Shown here one piece after another: positions 29,001 through 32,085 of a stretch of 64,000 bases of DNA (positions are counted from its first letter, which is position 1; each line of letters starts with the position of its first letter). A program made the translations under genes and the position numbers. The DNA comes from Gari tellinella (taxonomy: Eukaryota > Mollusca > Bivalvia > Cardiida > Psammobiidae): NCBI GenBank assembly GCA_922989275.2, contig OV277864.1, forward strand, positions 5,766,001-5,830,000, written 5' to 3'. The notes under the pieces were generated by a model, which did not search any database, was not told the DNA's origin, and saw only the letters and a list, made by a program, of their open reading frames with translations.

Positions 29001-31580
29001 AAAGCAGGTTAAAAGTAAAGCAGAATGTGCCTTAGGCGCATTCTGCTTTACTTTTAGCCTGTTTTAACCCATTACCACATAAATACGCCTTTTTACTCTT
29101 TTAATTTATTTCTTCACTAAACAAAATAGATCCAATTTATACAGTCATGAATATGTATTTATAAGAAATATTTTGTATATTCTAGCAGATGATAGCTTAA
29201 AGCAGGTTGAAAGTAAAGCAGAATGTGCCTTAAGGCACATTCTGCTTTACTTTTAACCTGCTTTAAGTGGTCACCTATCTTCACAACTTGAAACAGGCTA
29301 TTGGGTAATGGGTTAAGCTATAATTTGCTAGGATCGTTTTGTTGATGTAGGATAGGAATTTCTCCCCCTCGGCAAGCCTCGGCCCCGAATGAATTTTCTG
29401 ACTCTCGGTGAGAAATTCCTATCCTACATCAACACTCATGGTGGATTCTTATAATCCCCTTCCCTGTGTCGGAAATTTTTTAAGTTTTAATGTATATATG
29501 GAGTTCAATGGTGTACTAAAGATACTAAATGGTGTACTAAAGATAAACAGACAGCTAAAACTTTTACTATTTGCATGAGTCTACATAATCTTTACTTTTT
29601 TATTTTTTTAAGGCACTGGCGTCTCGGATTTTAAGCCCAGACAAGAGTTAAAGGCACAGTGGAAATGGAGTTCCTGAAAATAAGATGCTGGTGTGCCCCA
29701 GCGCTTAAAAGAGCTGTGGAAAACCCTGGTAATTATTTATTTGAATTTTGATTTTATCAATATATTGCAAAATGACACATAGTGCAGACTCCTATCACAG
29801 TGCTTCACTGTTTGAATAGAAAAGGTGTACTCTTCACTTGTACACTGTAAGTGTTTGTGAAAGAATGAAGCATATATACATGTGTGAATAGAGTTTAATG
29901 GGTAAAATGAAAGATGGCAGCAGCGAGCTTAACCCATTACCCCACAAATACACCATTTTAAGCCTTTAATTCATTCCAACACCGAAGAAAATAGTTCCAA
30001 TTTATACATACATAAATATTTACCATTAGAAATATATAATCTAGCAGATTGTAGCTTAAAGCAGGCTGAAAGTAAAGCAGAATGCGCCTTAAGGTGCATT
30101 CTGCTTTACTTTCAACCTGCTTTAAGTGGTCCCCTATCTTCAATACTAGAAACAGGCTATGGGTTAATCCTTTCCTCTGCTTCTTATGATACCTAAATTA
30201 CCTATACAATCATGAACAAAAATAGATGGGTTCCTCGAAACACGTGTGTCATCCGCCAGCAAGCATAAGTCTAACATTCTCTTTCCATAAAAGAAATTTC
30301 ATTTCAAATCTTCAGTAAAACAGAAGAAATCTGCATGAAAAGAAAATTTTGAAAAGGGGAATAACTCTAACAATATTGATGCAAGAGTTATGACCCTTGT
30401 GCAATACTCTTCCACTTGTCAAGCTCTTTCTATAAATAATGTTTCATCTTAAAAGCTTCAATAGAACAGAAGTTATGAAGCGTGACGTAAAAAGTGTAAC
30501 AGAAAGACGGATGGACAGACAGACGCAGGAAAGTGATCCCTAAGTCACCTCTGCCGACAGCAGTTGACACAAAAATAAGGGATTCCCATGATTCCACAGC
30601 CTAGACACAACACTGTACCGATGGACATGTGAGAGAGGTCATTCCAATGGGTAGTGGTACCATTTTTAGAAATTAGATACGCAACGGAAATGGATTTCAA
30701 CTTGCATGATCAGTTTGCTTCCACTCTCATTCTAAAGGTTGGTTTGGGCAAAATATAATTGAATATATTTCAGAACAATGAAATTTGATGCCCATCTTTG
30801 AGAATTTCAATGTGCAGTCTAGCTTAAAGCCTTTTCAATGGGCACTGCACATGCAGATCCTGATCTCTGTCCAACCCTTATTTGGTGTCTGGAAAGACAG
30901 TAACCTTTTAAGAAAATAGGACAATCAGGGAATGGAATGTCCTCCCACCTGCGGTGGTCCAGATCCCCACTGTAGACGAGTTCCAGTCTCGCCTAATGAG
31001 AAGGGCAGCGTAGACACACGTTATGGTTTTACCGTTTTTAACTGTATATATTGAGTTTATTAGCATTTTAATGGTGTCATTTGCCCGCGATGCTTCTGCC
31101 CTGGTCAGTAACAACATAAAAATTAGAAGTGTGTAAGGTCAGAAGTACTGACCTGGTTTTATCTGTGCCTAAAACCATGCTACATTGTGTGTGCTACATT
31201 TCATTCATGCGTACACTGGCGAACATCGACTCTAGACTTTCGTTCTACGTTACATAGTTACATCTGTCAAAGTATTTCATTTACATAATGCTATGGAAAC
31301 TTTTCCTTGTCAAAAATGCTTGTAGAAGTTGTACATCAAAACGAAACATGCCTAGCCACTTTGTGTGGGTGGGGTTTGTTTACCACATGTAAAGGCCGTG
31401 TAAATGCTCTCTACGTACAATAACATCGCAATAAAAAACATAACAGCGTGAAAGTTTGGAAAATCGGACAAATATAATGCAATATACCTCTAGATTTTTC
31501 CAATATAGTGTGTCAGTTGTTACTTTTTCACCAATTTTCGGAAACGATTTAACAAACGTTTTCTTAAAGGAGGCCGCCAT
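1922..31580 (-). CDS. UTP15: UTP15, U3 snoRNP WD40 protein (N-terminal part, 4 exons)
   Basis: Spliced gene; exons in transcript order are 31580-31488, 22914-22822, 7717-7533 and 2045-1922. Together they encode about 165 residues, and the gene continues beyond the left edge (family members are about 500 residues). UTP15 belongs to the t-UTP/UtpA part of the small-subunit processome and acts in the nucleolus in rDNA transcription and 18S pre-rRNA processing. The identification rests on recognised family motifs: GEKVTTDTLYWKN, KKEYGAITHIDFSP, FRDDGRLLVAGGDEG and HILSGGDDNVVRIWDIP. All splice junctions are GT/AG and the phases join (0, 0, 2). Introns are about 8.6, 15.1 and 5.5 kb and are full of MITEs. 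Head-to-head neighbour: ARID3. Identity is from remembered family sequence, not a search. Confidence 0.93.
2158..2378 (+). mobile_element. family A MITE, left palindrome arm lost
   Basis: Ends ACCCATATCCTATTTC and TATGGGGTAATGGGATAA, with only the right arm of the palindrome (CATTTTGCTTTACTTTCAG). Confidence 0.8.
2450..2540. repeat. family F-type palindrome core
   Basis: GCTTAAAGCAAGATGAAAG ... CTATCATCTTGCTTTAA; flanks too decayed to assign termini. Confidence 0.6.
2541..2770. mobile_element. family G MITE
   Basis: About 230 bp with long inverted ends GGGGCCCATTTCATA ... ATGAAACGGACCCC. Inner arms include ACGACAAATGTTGTAG, and the centre is a palindrome around CTCTTTGGAATTGTC / GACGATTCCAAAGAG. 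A sister copy is at 22545-22796. Confidence 0.85.
2987..3222. mobile_element. family K MITE with C-type core
   Basis: Ends CTCTTTCAACACCATGG and TTAGTGTTGAAAGAG. The centre is the near-perfect palindrome CAAACAGTGTAGACCCAG ... GTATACACTGTTTG with apex GAGGGCTCC/GGAGCCCTC. The sister copy at 23433-23638 is bounded by TTAA. Confidence 0.8.
3253..3330. repeat. degenerate B-type palindrome
   Basis: CAACAGTTTGGAACCAGC ... AATCCAAACTGTTTGAC with a diverged centre. Confidence 0.6.
4796..5147 (+). repeat. 175-bp tandem duplication inside element R
   Basis: The block starting GGCATTTTTAACACAAAAAG at 4796 is repeated almost identically from 4971, through the CACGGTGCTCCTATGATG and TTCGGAGATACAGTTGCGG segments. 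It yields two parallel spurious open frames. Confidence 0.88.
5129..5149. repeat. CACG microsatellite
   Basis: About five CACG units ending element R's GC-rich tail. Confidence 0.8.
5532..5743 (+). other. open frame of unknown origin
   Basis: About 70 codons containing PVLVHMFDKVMLQEAEHAVL and LRNHVNAVTILDPVKKTSR, stop at 5742. The composition looks more protein-like than the repeat-derived frames nearby, but I do not recognise it and no promoter or convincing splice pair is visible. It may be a gene fragment carried by a transposon, or chance. Confidence 0.25.
5901..6151. mobile_element. family D MITE, complete
   Basis: 251 bp, TACAGTGGAGAAAACG ... CGTTTTCTCCACTGTA, TA at both ends (Tc1/mariner type). 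Centre is the B-like palindrome with apex ACCCGGCGTCTGATCTGG. Subterminal GTTTAGCGTAAACGC-like arms are typical of all D copies. Confidence 0.9.
6180..6262 (+). mobile_element. GACGTTAAA/AAC-tailed retroelement 3' end
   Basis: GGTGGGACGTTAAACC followed by an AAC-rich tail, as at molluscan SINE/LINE 3' ends. Related tail at 17592-17683. Confidence 0.5.
6270..6538 (+). repeat. degenerate element R-type repeat, left part
   Basis: Carries diverged TAAAGGACGAATAGCTTTTG and AATTTATTCAGATTTGTAG segments. It resumes at 7488-7528 after the L insertion. Confidence 0.55.
6539..7487. mobile_element. element L, 949 bp long-TIR transposon
   Basis: TTAA at both ends; inverted termini GGGTGCATCAATGTCAT and ATGACATTGATACACCC. 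Long imperfect inner arms also pair (ATGATAATTTGGGTTTTC at about 6781 with CCAAATTATCATATTTG at about 7244). No transposase frame. It ends 46 bp from UTP15 exon 3. Confidence 0.8.
7533..7717 (-). CDS. UTP15: UTP15 coding exon 3
   Basis: 185 bp, residues 63 to 124. It begins VQIYSSTSLQIK and ends LRVFKGHTG, with the WD repeat core FRDDGRLLVAGGDEGVVRLF. The acceptor is tttcag right of 7717. The donor gtaaga is at 7532, inside a degenerate AAGGGCAGATAAC repeat copy. The exon ends in phase 2, completed by the first base of exon 4. Confidence 0.94.
7763..7960 (+). mobile_element. family A MITE, right end lost
   Basis: Starts CCCTTTACCCAATAGCC, then TGTTTCTAGTTTTGAAG. Decayed palindrome, truncated near the F-type core at 7963-8037. 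Confidence 0.75.
7963..8037. repeat. F-like palindrome core, decayed
   Basis: ATGCAAGATGAATATAATGC and the partner TATTCTGCATTAAAC; termini not identified. Confidence 0.45.
8038..8280 (-). mobile_element. family A MITE
   Basis: TTAA at the left; apex GTGCCTAAAGGCAC; right end GGCTATGGTGTAAAGGGTCA, where the TTAA has mutated. Confidence 0.85.
8390..8556. mobile_element. C-core element with lost arm
   Basis: CAAACAGTGTAGACCCAG then GAGGGCTCCTTGCACTG: the apex and most of the right arm are deleted. Ends in CAGTATTCTAAGTGTTAA, shared with 17800-18033. Confidence 0.6.
8560..9006. other. repeat-free intron segment
   Basis: UTP15 intron 2 sequence with no repeat family recognised. The minus-strand frame at 8802-8572 is hydrophobic low-complexity sequence and is not called a gene. 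Confidence 0.4.
9007..9199. mobile_element. family M MITE (hAT-like ends)
   Basis: 193 bp, CAGGGCTCCAGATAAG ... CTTATCTGGAGCCCTG. Centre is the palindrome TACTACTCATTAAAATCGTC / GACGATTCTAATGAGTAGTG. Flanks give no clean 8-bp duplication. Confidence 0.82.
9201..9690. other. intron sequence without recognised repeat
   Basis: AT-rich UTP15 intron 2 sequence; nothing recognisable on either strand. Confidence 0.4.
9695..9920 (+). mobile_element. family A MITE, left end decayed
   Basis: Palindrome GAAAGTAAAGTAGAATGCG ... CGCATTCTATTTCACTTTC (an A/T pair changed in both arms relative to most copies) and right end GGAGTAAAGTGTTAA. Confidence 0.82.
10010..10260 (+). mobile_element. family A MITE, complete
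   Basis: 251 bp, TTAA at both ends, palindrome GAAAGTAAAGCAGAATGCA ... CATTCTGCTTTACTTTC, right end GGGGGAAAGGG. Confidence 0.87.
10283..10492. mobile_element. family F MITE, complete
   Basis: 210 bp, TACAGTAAAACCTCGCT ... AGAGAGGTTTTACTGTA with TA at both ends. Core CAAGGTGACAGTGAAACAG, apex AGCTCCTAAAGGAGCT. Tc1/mariner type. Confidence 0.9.
10493..10529. mobile_element. solo right end of family F
   Basis: TGGTCGGCATAGAGGAG then TTTTACTGTA directly abutting the complete copy. Confidence 0.65.
10530..11585. other. intron sequence, no confident feature
   Basis: Contains a weak inverted repeat (ATTAGACAATTC near 10891, GAATTGTCTGATT near 10992) about 115 bp apart. Short open frames here have no coding character. 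Confidence 0.35.
11590..11744 (+). mobile_element. family A MITE, right half only
   Basis: From CAGCCTGATTTAAGC through CCATCTGCCAAG to GGAGTAAAGGGTTAA. Confidence 0.8.
11874..12357 (+). mobile_element. family A MITE (host) interrupted at its apex
   Basis: Left half 11874-11950 ends TCAATGTGCT and right half resumes at 12197 with GGCACATTCTGCTTTAC. The original apex TTAA is duplicated around the inserted copy 11951-12196. Right end GGAGTAAAGGGCTAA. Confidence 0.88.
11951..12196 (-). mobile_element. family A MITE nested in another A
   Basis: Complete copy, TTAA|CCCATTACCCC ... GGGGTAATGGG|TTAA, inserted at the TTAA of the host's palindrome apex. This shows directly that TTAA is the target duplication. 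Confidence 0.92.
12695..12955 (+). mobile_element. family C MITE
   Basis: TTAACTCTTTGAACCCTAG ... AAAGAGTTAA. Palindrome around CTGATCAGAGGGCTCC / GGAGCCCTCTGATCAG. Part of a tandem duplication with 13846-14096. Confidence 0.85.
13030..13126 (-). mobile_element. family A MITE, right half
   Basis: CATTCTGCTTTACTTTCAAC to CTATGGGGTAATGGGTTAA; lacks the left half. Confidence 0.8.
13167..13680. mobile_element. foldback-containing insert, about 510 bp
   Basis: It is present here but absent from the equivalent position of the duplicated unit (near 14180), so it is an insertion. It contains ATTATAACATAACAG near the left end and the hairpin at 13550-13670. No coding frame. Confidence 0.65.
13550..13670. 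repeat. long hairpin P (arm about 50 bp)
   Basis: TTAATAATTTATTGGATTT ... AAATCCAATAAATTAT with inner arms GTTTTAGAAAACGATAAAAAC / GTTTTTATCATTTTCTAAAA; apex CTCGGCAAAGCCTCG. Confidence 0.85.
13690..13845 (-). mobile_element. family A MITE, left half
   Basis: TTTTTATGCATTTAATTC to GAGCAGAATGTGCC, ending exactly at the apex TTAA where a family C element begins. Confidence 0.8.
13846..14096 (+). mobile_element. family C MITE, complete
   Basis: 251 bp, TTAACCCTTTGAACCCTAG ... GGAGGAAAGAGTTAA; apex GGGCTCCTTACGGAGCCC. Inserted between A halves. Confidence 0.88.
14097..14147 (-). mobile_element. family A MITE terminal piece
   Basis: GTGGGCAACTATTTTC to GGGGTAATGGGTTAA. The intervening right palindrome arm expected after the apex is missing. 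Confidence 0.75.
14183..14580 (-). mobile_element. family A MITE left half, split by a hAT-like MITE
   Basis: Same sequence as 13690-13845 but interrupted at TCATGA by the element at 14274-14512. It again stops at the apex TTAA (14581). Confidence 0.8.
14274..14512. mobile_element. family I MITE, hAT-like, with A-type core
   Basis: 239 bp, CAGGGCTGCCATTTCTCC ... ATGGCAGCCCTG, flanked by a perfect 6-bp duplication TCATGA (14268-14273, 14513-14518). The centre is the family A palindrome (AAAGCAGGCTGAAAGTAAAG, apex GCGCCATAAGGCGC), although the termini are unrelated to A. Confidence 0.9.
14581..14843 (+). mobile_element. family A MITE, complete
   Basis: TTAACCTTTTTACTCTACAG ... GGAGTAATGGGTTAA; palindrome partly decayed (GTGAATTCTGCTTTACTTTC side better kept). 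Confidence 0.83.
14940..15098. repeat. long hairpin P (arms about 70 bp)
   Basis: GGAATATTACTATAC ... GTATAGTAATGTTCC, continuing TCTTATGCACCGGATCAC / GTGATCCGGTGCATAAGA and GTGTGTAAAGGCTATATC / GATATAGCCTTTACACAC; short apex. No TIR/TSD pair was identified. Confidence 0.88.
15110..15455. other. intron sequence, no confident feature
   Basis: Begins with an AAT-rich tract. A 125-codon plus-strand frame (15138-15515) runs into a family A MITE and is judged spurious. Confidence 0.35.
15459..15670 (-). mobile_element. family A MITE, left end shortened
   Basis: TTAACCCTTTACTGCACTG; palindrome AAAGCAGGCTGAAAGTAAAG with apex GCGCCTCAAGGCGC; right end GGAGCAATGGGTTAA. Confidence 0.85.
15972..16221 (+). 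mobile_element. family C MITE, complete
   Basis: 250 bp, TTAACCCTTTGAACCCTAG ... GGAGGAAAGAGTTAA, apex GGGCTCCGAAAGGAGCCC. It shares its right TTAA with the following A element. Confidence 0.9.
16218..16408 (+). mobile_element. family A MITE, left arm deleted
   Basis: TTAACCCTTTGCTCCGTTATA, right arm GCTTTACTGTCAGCCTGC, end TAGTTATGGGTTAA. Confidence 0.8.
16428..16806 (+). mobile_element. composite of family A pieces
   Basis: Left end of one A copy (16428-16480) is interrupted at TTAA 16481 by a truncated A (CCCATTACTCCATAAATTGC). The host palindrome and right end follow, decayed. Confidence 0.65.
16810..17454. other. intron sequence with one decayed C-type core
   Basis: A decayed palindrome at about 17030-17095 (ACAGTATAGATCAAGATCAG). 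Otherwise nothing recognisable. Confidence 0.4.
17462..17716. mobile_element. family A-like MITE with two like ends
   Basis: Both sides carry the CCATAGCCTGTTT-type end, unlike normal A copies. Palindrome GAAAGTAAAGCAGATTGTGCC ... (one G/C-for-A/T change mirrored in CACAGTCTGCTTTAC). Interrupted on the right by a GACGTTAAATAAAG-tailed insert (17592-17683). Confidence 0.7.
17592..17683 (+). mobile_element. short retroelement 3' end
   Basis: TGCGACGTTAAATAAAGC followed by TTACC repeats, a SINE/LINE-like tail inserted in the A-like element. Confidence 0.5.
17800..18033. mobile_element. C-core element, decayed
   Basis: CACAGTATAGACCCAAATCAG ... GCCCTCTGATCAGGG, TGCACTGTTTGTCAC; right flank CAATATCCTAAGTGTTAA as at 8390-8556. 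Confidence 0.6.
18034..18199 (+). mobile_element. family B MITE, one core arm deleted
   Basis: TTAACCCTTAGCCTGCC ... GGCGGGCTTAGGGTTAA. AACAGCTTGGATCCGG present, its partner missing. A complete sister copy is at 23841-24054. Confidence 0.88.
18269..18530 (-). mobile_element. family A MITE, complete
   Basis: TTAACCCTAATTACTCC ... GTATGGGTTAA; perfect palindrome with apex GTGCCTTAAGGCAC. Confidence 0.88.
18700..18830. mobile_element. family F-type core, decayed
   Basis: AAAGTAATACAGAAAG ... CTTTCTGCTTTACTTTC; termini not clear. Confidence 0.5.
18900..19100. mobile_element. family B element, decayed
   Basis: CAAACAATTTAGATCCAGATG ... CATCAGGATCCAAACTG, then GCAGACGACATCTGTTGCAG as in the copy at 56301-56511. 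Confidence 0.7.
19440..19632. mobile_element. family B element
   Basis: Palindrome CAAACAGTTTGGATACTGAT, apex GACGCCGCGTTACGCGGCGT; ends at TTAA 19629. Left terminus not clear. Confidence 0.75.
19655..19840. mobile_element. family B element, decayed
   Basis: TAGACTGGATTCAGATCAG ... CTGATCTCGATCCAGACC. Confidence 0.55.
20012..20237 (-). mobile_element. family A MITE, core shortened
   Basis: TTAACCCATCACCCCATAA ... GATGTAACGGGTTAA. The left core arm was deleted between AGCTTAAAGC and GCATTCTG. Confidence 0.85.
20403..20616. mobile_element. family E MITE, shortened
   Basis: TACAGTGTTCCCACCC ... AGAGAGTGAGCACTGTA, TA at both ends; half of the core is missing (GGATCTGGATTAAAGCTC). Confidence 0.8.
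20690..20900. repeat. two decayed palindrome cores (C-type, M-type)
   Basis: 20700-20780 ACAGTACAGGCCCTGATC ... and 20828-20885 GTGACTACTCATTAGAATC / GTGATTCTAATGAC. Termini not identified. Confidence 0.5.
20934..21186 (-). mobile_element. family A MITE, complete
   Basis: TTAACCCTTTACCCC ... GGGGTAATGGGTTAA; first of three A elements in a row. Confidence 0.88.
21190..21402 (+). mobile_element. family A MITE, left arm deleted
   Basis: TTAACTCTATAACTCC, right arm GCTTTACTTTCAGTCTGC, end GAAGTAAAGGGTTAA. It shares TTAA 21399-21402 with the next copy. Confidence 0.85.
21399..21649 (+). mobile_element. family A MITE, complete
   Basis: TTAACCCATTACCCCATAGC ... GGTGTAATGGGTTAA; perfect apex GCGCCTTAAGGCGC. 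Confidence 0.9.
21943..22407. mobile_element. foldback element O with nested pogo-like MITE
   Basis: About 65-bp inverted arms: TGTGTGAACAATATAAAAC ... ATATTGACAAAGCCCC pairs with GGGACTTTGTCCATG ... GTTTTATAATACTGTTCACAC. Inside are the H element (22044-22240) and an M-type palindrome (22272-22328, GTGACTATTGATC ... GAGTAGTCAC). Confidence 0.78.
22044..22240. mobile_element. family H MITE (pogo/mariner type)
   Basis: 197 bp, TACAGTCAAAACTCGAT ... TCAAGTTTCGGCTGTA, TA ends, central palindrome CCCATATTTCAAAGTTAAAA / TTTTAACTTTGAAATACCC. Confidence 0.82.
22413..22480 (+). mobile_element. family A left-end fragment
   Basis: TTAACCTATTACCGCATAGC to GCAGATTGAAAGT, truncated. Confidence 0.7.
22545..22796. 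mobile_element. family G MITE, complete
   Basis: GGGGCCCGTTTCATAAAAC ... GTATGAAACGGGCCCC with centre CTCTTTGGAATCGTC / GACAATTCCAAAGAG and TGTGACATC / GATGTCACA arms. Lies 25 bp from the UTP15 exon 2 donor. Confidence 0.88.
22822..22914 (-). CDS. UTP15: UTP15 coding exon 2
   Basis: 93 bp in phase 0, residues 32-62 (VPVTKKEYGAITHIDFSP through TNSTR). The acceptor ttgcag lies just right of 22914 and the donor gtaggt at 22821. It contains the start of the WD40 region (ITHIDFSP, then AVTNSTR). A 252-bp family G MITE ends 25 bp downstream of the donor. Confidence 0.93.
22925..23430. other. UTP15 intron 1, no confident feature
   Basis: Short inverted motif ATCACTAGTGATGATATCAC near 23013. Otherwise no recognised repeat. 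Confidence 0.35.
23433..23638. mobile_element. family K MITE, core decayed
   Basis: Bounded by TTAA (23429-23432 and 23639-23642). Ends GGTTTTCAACACTAAATAAC and CCATGGTGTTGAAAGAG. Core reduced to CAAACAGTGATCAATGGGC. Confidence 0.75.
23639..24107 (+). mobile_element. family A MITE with nested family B
   Basis: TTAACCCATTACCCCATAGC ... TTGGGGTAATGGGTTAA. Palindrome intact with apex TGCACCTTAAGGCAC; split in its right half at 23841. Confidence 0.88.
23841..24054 (+). mobile_element. family B MITE nested in A
   Basis: TTAACCCTTAGCCTGCC ... GGCGGGCTAAGGG then TTTA. Palindrome AACAGCTTGGATCCGG, apex ACGCCGAGTAACTCGGCGT. Right target reads TTTA rather than TTAA. Confidence 0.87.
24441..25945 (+). 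repeat. minisatellite, about 50 units of 30 bp
   Basis: Consensus TTTAACCCATTCCCATGG then CTTGTTTCAAAG, with variants (CAGCATAGC, CAGCGC, TGCATGGC). The unit matches the left end of family A (TTAACCCATTACCCCATAGC then CTGTTTC), and an A element in the same orientation follows at 25968. Open frames through it on both strands are repeat artefacts. Confidence 0.93.
25968..26232 (+). mobile_element. family A MITE adjoining the minisatellite
   Basis: TTTACCCTTTACCCCATAGC ... GGGGGAAGGGTTAA; palindrome with apex GTGCTTTAAGGCAC. Confidence 0.87.
26510..26620. mobile_element. F/A-type palindrome core
   Basis: GAATGAAAGTAAAGCAG ... CTGCTTTACTTTCATC; termini unclear. Confidence 0.6.
26702..26935 (-). 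mobile_element. family A MITE, complete
   Basis: TTAACCCATTTACCC ... GGGATAAAGGGTTAA; apex GTGCCTTGATGCAC. Confidence 0.86.
27056..27307. mobile_element. A left-end fragment fused to a C element
   Basis: 27056-27118 is an A left end (CCCCATAGCCTGTG). From 27119 a reversed, shortened family C follows (AGTCTAGTCCATTTTTC, CAAACAGTGCAGACCC, ACTGGGTTA). Confidence 0.65.
27310..27620. other. intron sequence, no recognised feature
   Basis: No family match and no coding character seen. Confidence 0.35.
27621..28201 (-). mobile_element. family A MITE split by family E
   Basis: TTAACCCTTGCCCC ... TTGGGTAAAGGGTTAA. The right palindrome arm is broken after GGTGCATTCTGTTA by the E insertion and resumes CTTTCAAGCTTCAGC. 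Confidence 0.87.
27793..28127. mobile_element. family E MITE nested in A
   Basis: 335 bp, TACAGTGTTCCCTCTCTAC ... GTAGAGAGGGAGCACTGTA at a TA target. Core half present (CAAACAGCTTGAATCCAG then apex GACGCCGCGTAAACTG). Confidence 0.88.
28267..28474. mobile_element. family F MITE
   Basis: TACAGTAACATCCCGCT ... ATAGAGGAGTTTTACATA; core CAAGATGAACGTAAAACAG. Confidence 0.78.
28535..28940 (+). repeat. three diverged tandem units of about 150 bp
   Basis: Recurring GGCTGAGGTCAAGGTCAC, AAGGTCTTTTGCCAAGG and AAGCTGTAGGTCAAAGGGG blocks. Contains several AGGTCA half-sites. Confidence 0.75.
28949..29340 (+). mobile_element. family A MITE (host), split at its arm end
   Basis: TTAACCCATTATCCCATAGC through a full palindrome to CTTTTAGCCTGTT. 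It resumes after the nested copy as GCTATAATTTGCTAGGAT and is then cut by the hairpin at 29341. Confidence 0.85.
29064..29316 (-). mobile_element. family A MITE nested in another A
   Basis: TTAACCCATTACCAC ... GGGTAATGGGTTAA inserted at the TTAA closing the host palindrome; perfect TTAA duplication. Confidence 0.9.
29341..29433. repeat. hairpin P, perfect 24-bp arms
   Basis: GTTGATGTAGGATAGG then AATTTCTC (29341-29364), reverse-complemented at 29410-29433; CTCGG/CCTCGG-rich loop. Confidence 0.88.
29929..30167 (-). mobile_element. family A MITE, complete
   Basis: TTAACCCATTACCCCAC ... ACAGGCTATGGGTTAA; palindrome apex GCGCCTTAAGGTGC. Confidence 0.87.
30285..30565 (+). repeat. degenerate R-type repeat end
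   Basis: AAAAGGGGAATAACTC ... CGGATGGACAGACAGACGC ... GTGATCCCTAAG, resembling the terminal part of element R. Confidence 0.5.
30912..31013 (+). pseudogene. LINE ORF2 C-terminal remnant
   Basis: The plus frame reads ENRTIREWNVLPPAVVQIP then TVDEFQSRLMRRAA and a stop at 31011. The pattern T-I/V-R-(E/D)-W-N-x-L-P-x-x-V-V ... P-(S/T)-(L/V)-D-x-F is the hallmark C-terminus of non-LTR retrotransposon reverse-transcriptase proteins (CR1/Jockey-like). Only the last 33 codons remain, with an in-frame stop just upstream. Confidence 0.75.
31014..31487. other. UTP15 intron 1, proximal part
   Basis: May include the LINE 3' UTR (to about 31140), then unique sequence up to the exon 1 donor. Confidence 0.35.
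31488..31580 (-). CDS. UTP15: UTP15 coding exon 1
   Basis: Encodes residues 1-31, beginning MAASFKKTFVKSFPKIGEKV and ending YWKNLE. The start ATG is at 31580-31578 in a strong context (A at -3, G at +4: CAAGATGG). The donor is gtatat at 31487. The exon ends in phase 0 and joins VPVTKKEYG of exon 2, which matches the family pattern (YW-N plus about 6 residues, then KE-GA). The start codon is embedded in an AAGATGGCGGC motif. Confidence 0.93.
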
Positions 31581-31583
31581 CTT
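31573..31583 (-). promoter_or_regulatory. YY1-type motif over the UTP15 start codon
   Basis: AAGATGGCGGC on the minus strand includes the initiator ATG. This is the classical YY1 consensus, which in housekeeping and ribosome-biogenesis genes often sits just downstream of the transcription start and overlaps the start codon. Binding is inferred. Confidence 0.65.
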
Positions 31584-32037
31584 GAAAACTAGCCTCTATG
31601 CTGAAGTGATATAGCTTTTATTTATTTTCCAATAAGGCTTTAATTACAACGTTATTCTACATCAAAATATTAATAAATATTTATTGTATTCTATTTAGGT
31701 ATATAAAATGATTTAATATTTGTTTTGAATTAACCCATTTCTCACTCAATTTCTAGAGTACCTTGATATAGCTCCGCCCTCTTCAAATAAATTGTGGGCG
31801 GAGTTAGCCGTTAGGAGGCTTTCACATTAGTCAAAGGTCGAAGTTCGTGTTGATAATTCTTTTTTTCAGAAGTGAAAAGGAGTCACGTGCTATATTAATT
31901 GAAGAGAATCAAGAGATGTGATTGGATTATTGATATAAAGTCAAAGGAAAAGGAAATATTAGAATCATTCGTCGTGTGAAGGTTTCAATAGACACATGAT
32001 TGTAGATTTATCAAAAAAATCTTTTGGAGTTACTAAA
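31581..32037. promoter_or_regulatory. UTP15/ARID3 bidirectional promoter region
   Basis: Only 457 bp separate the two divergent start codons and no MITE copy was recognised inside. It contains inverted GC boxes (CTCCGCCC at 31772-31779 and GGGCGGAG at 31796-31803) and an E-box CACGTG at 31884-31889. It must also hold both 5' UTRs. A shared promoter is inferred from layout; no transcription start can be placed from sequence. Confidence 0.75.
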
Positions 32038-32085
32038 ATGTCCGGGGATGAGAATAGCTTGGATGGGGCGGGTAGTGTTGCAAGC
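32038..32085 (+). CDS. ARID3: ARID3 coding exon 1
   Basis: 16 codons, MSGDENSLDGAGSVAS, followed by donor gtaagt in phase 0. ATG 32038 has A at -3. An upstream in-frame ATG at 31996 would add 14 residues (MIVDLSKKSFGVTK) but has C at -3. The frame is open back to a stop at 31960, so the longer start remains possible. Confidence 0.8.

Noticed and set aside
31908..32040. A separate small upstream gene before ARID3
   Set aside because: The in-frame ATG at 31996 simply extends the ARID3 frame; no independent frame is supported.
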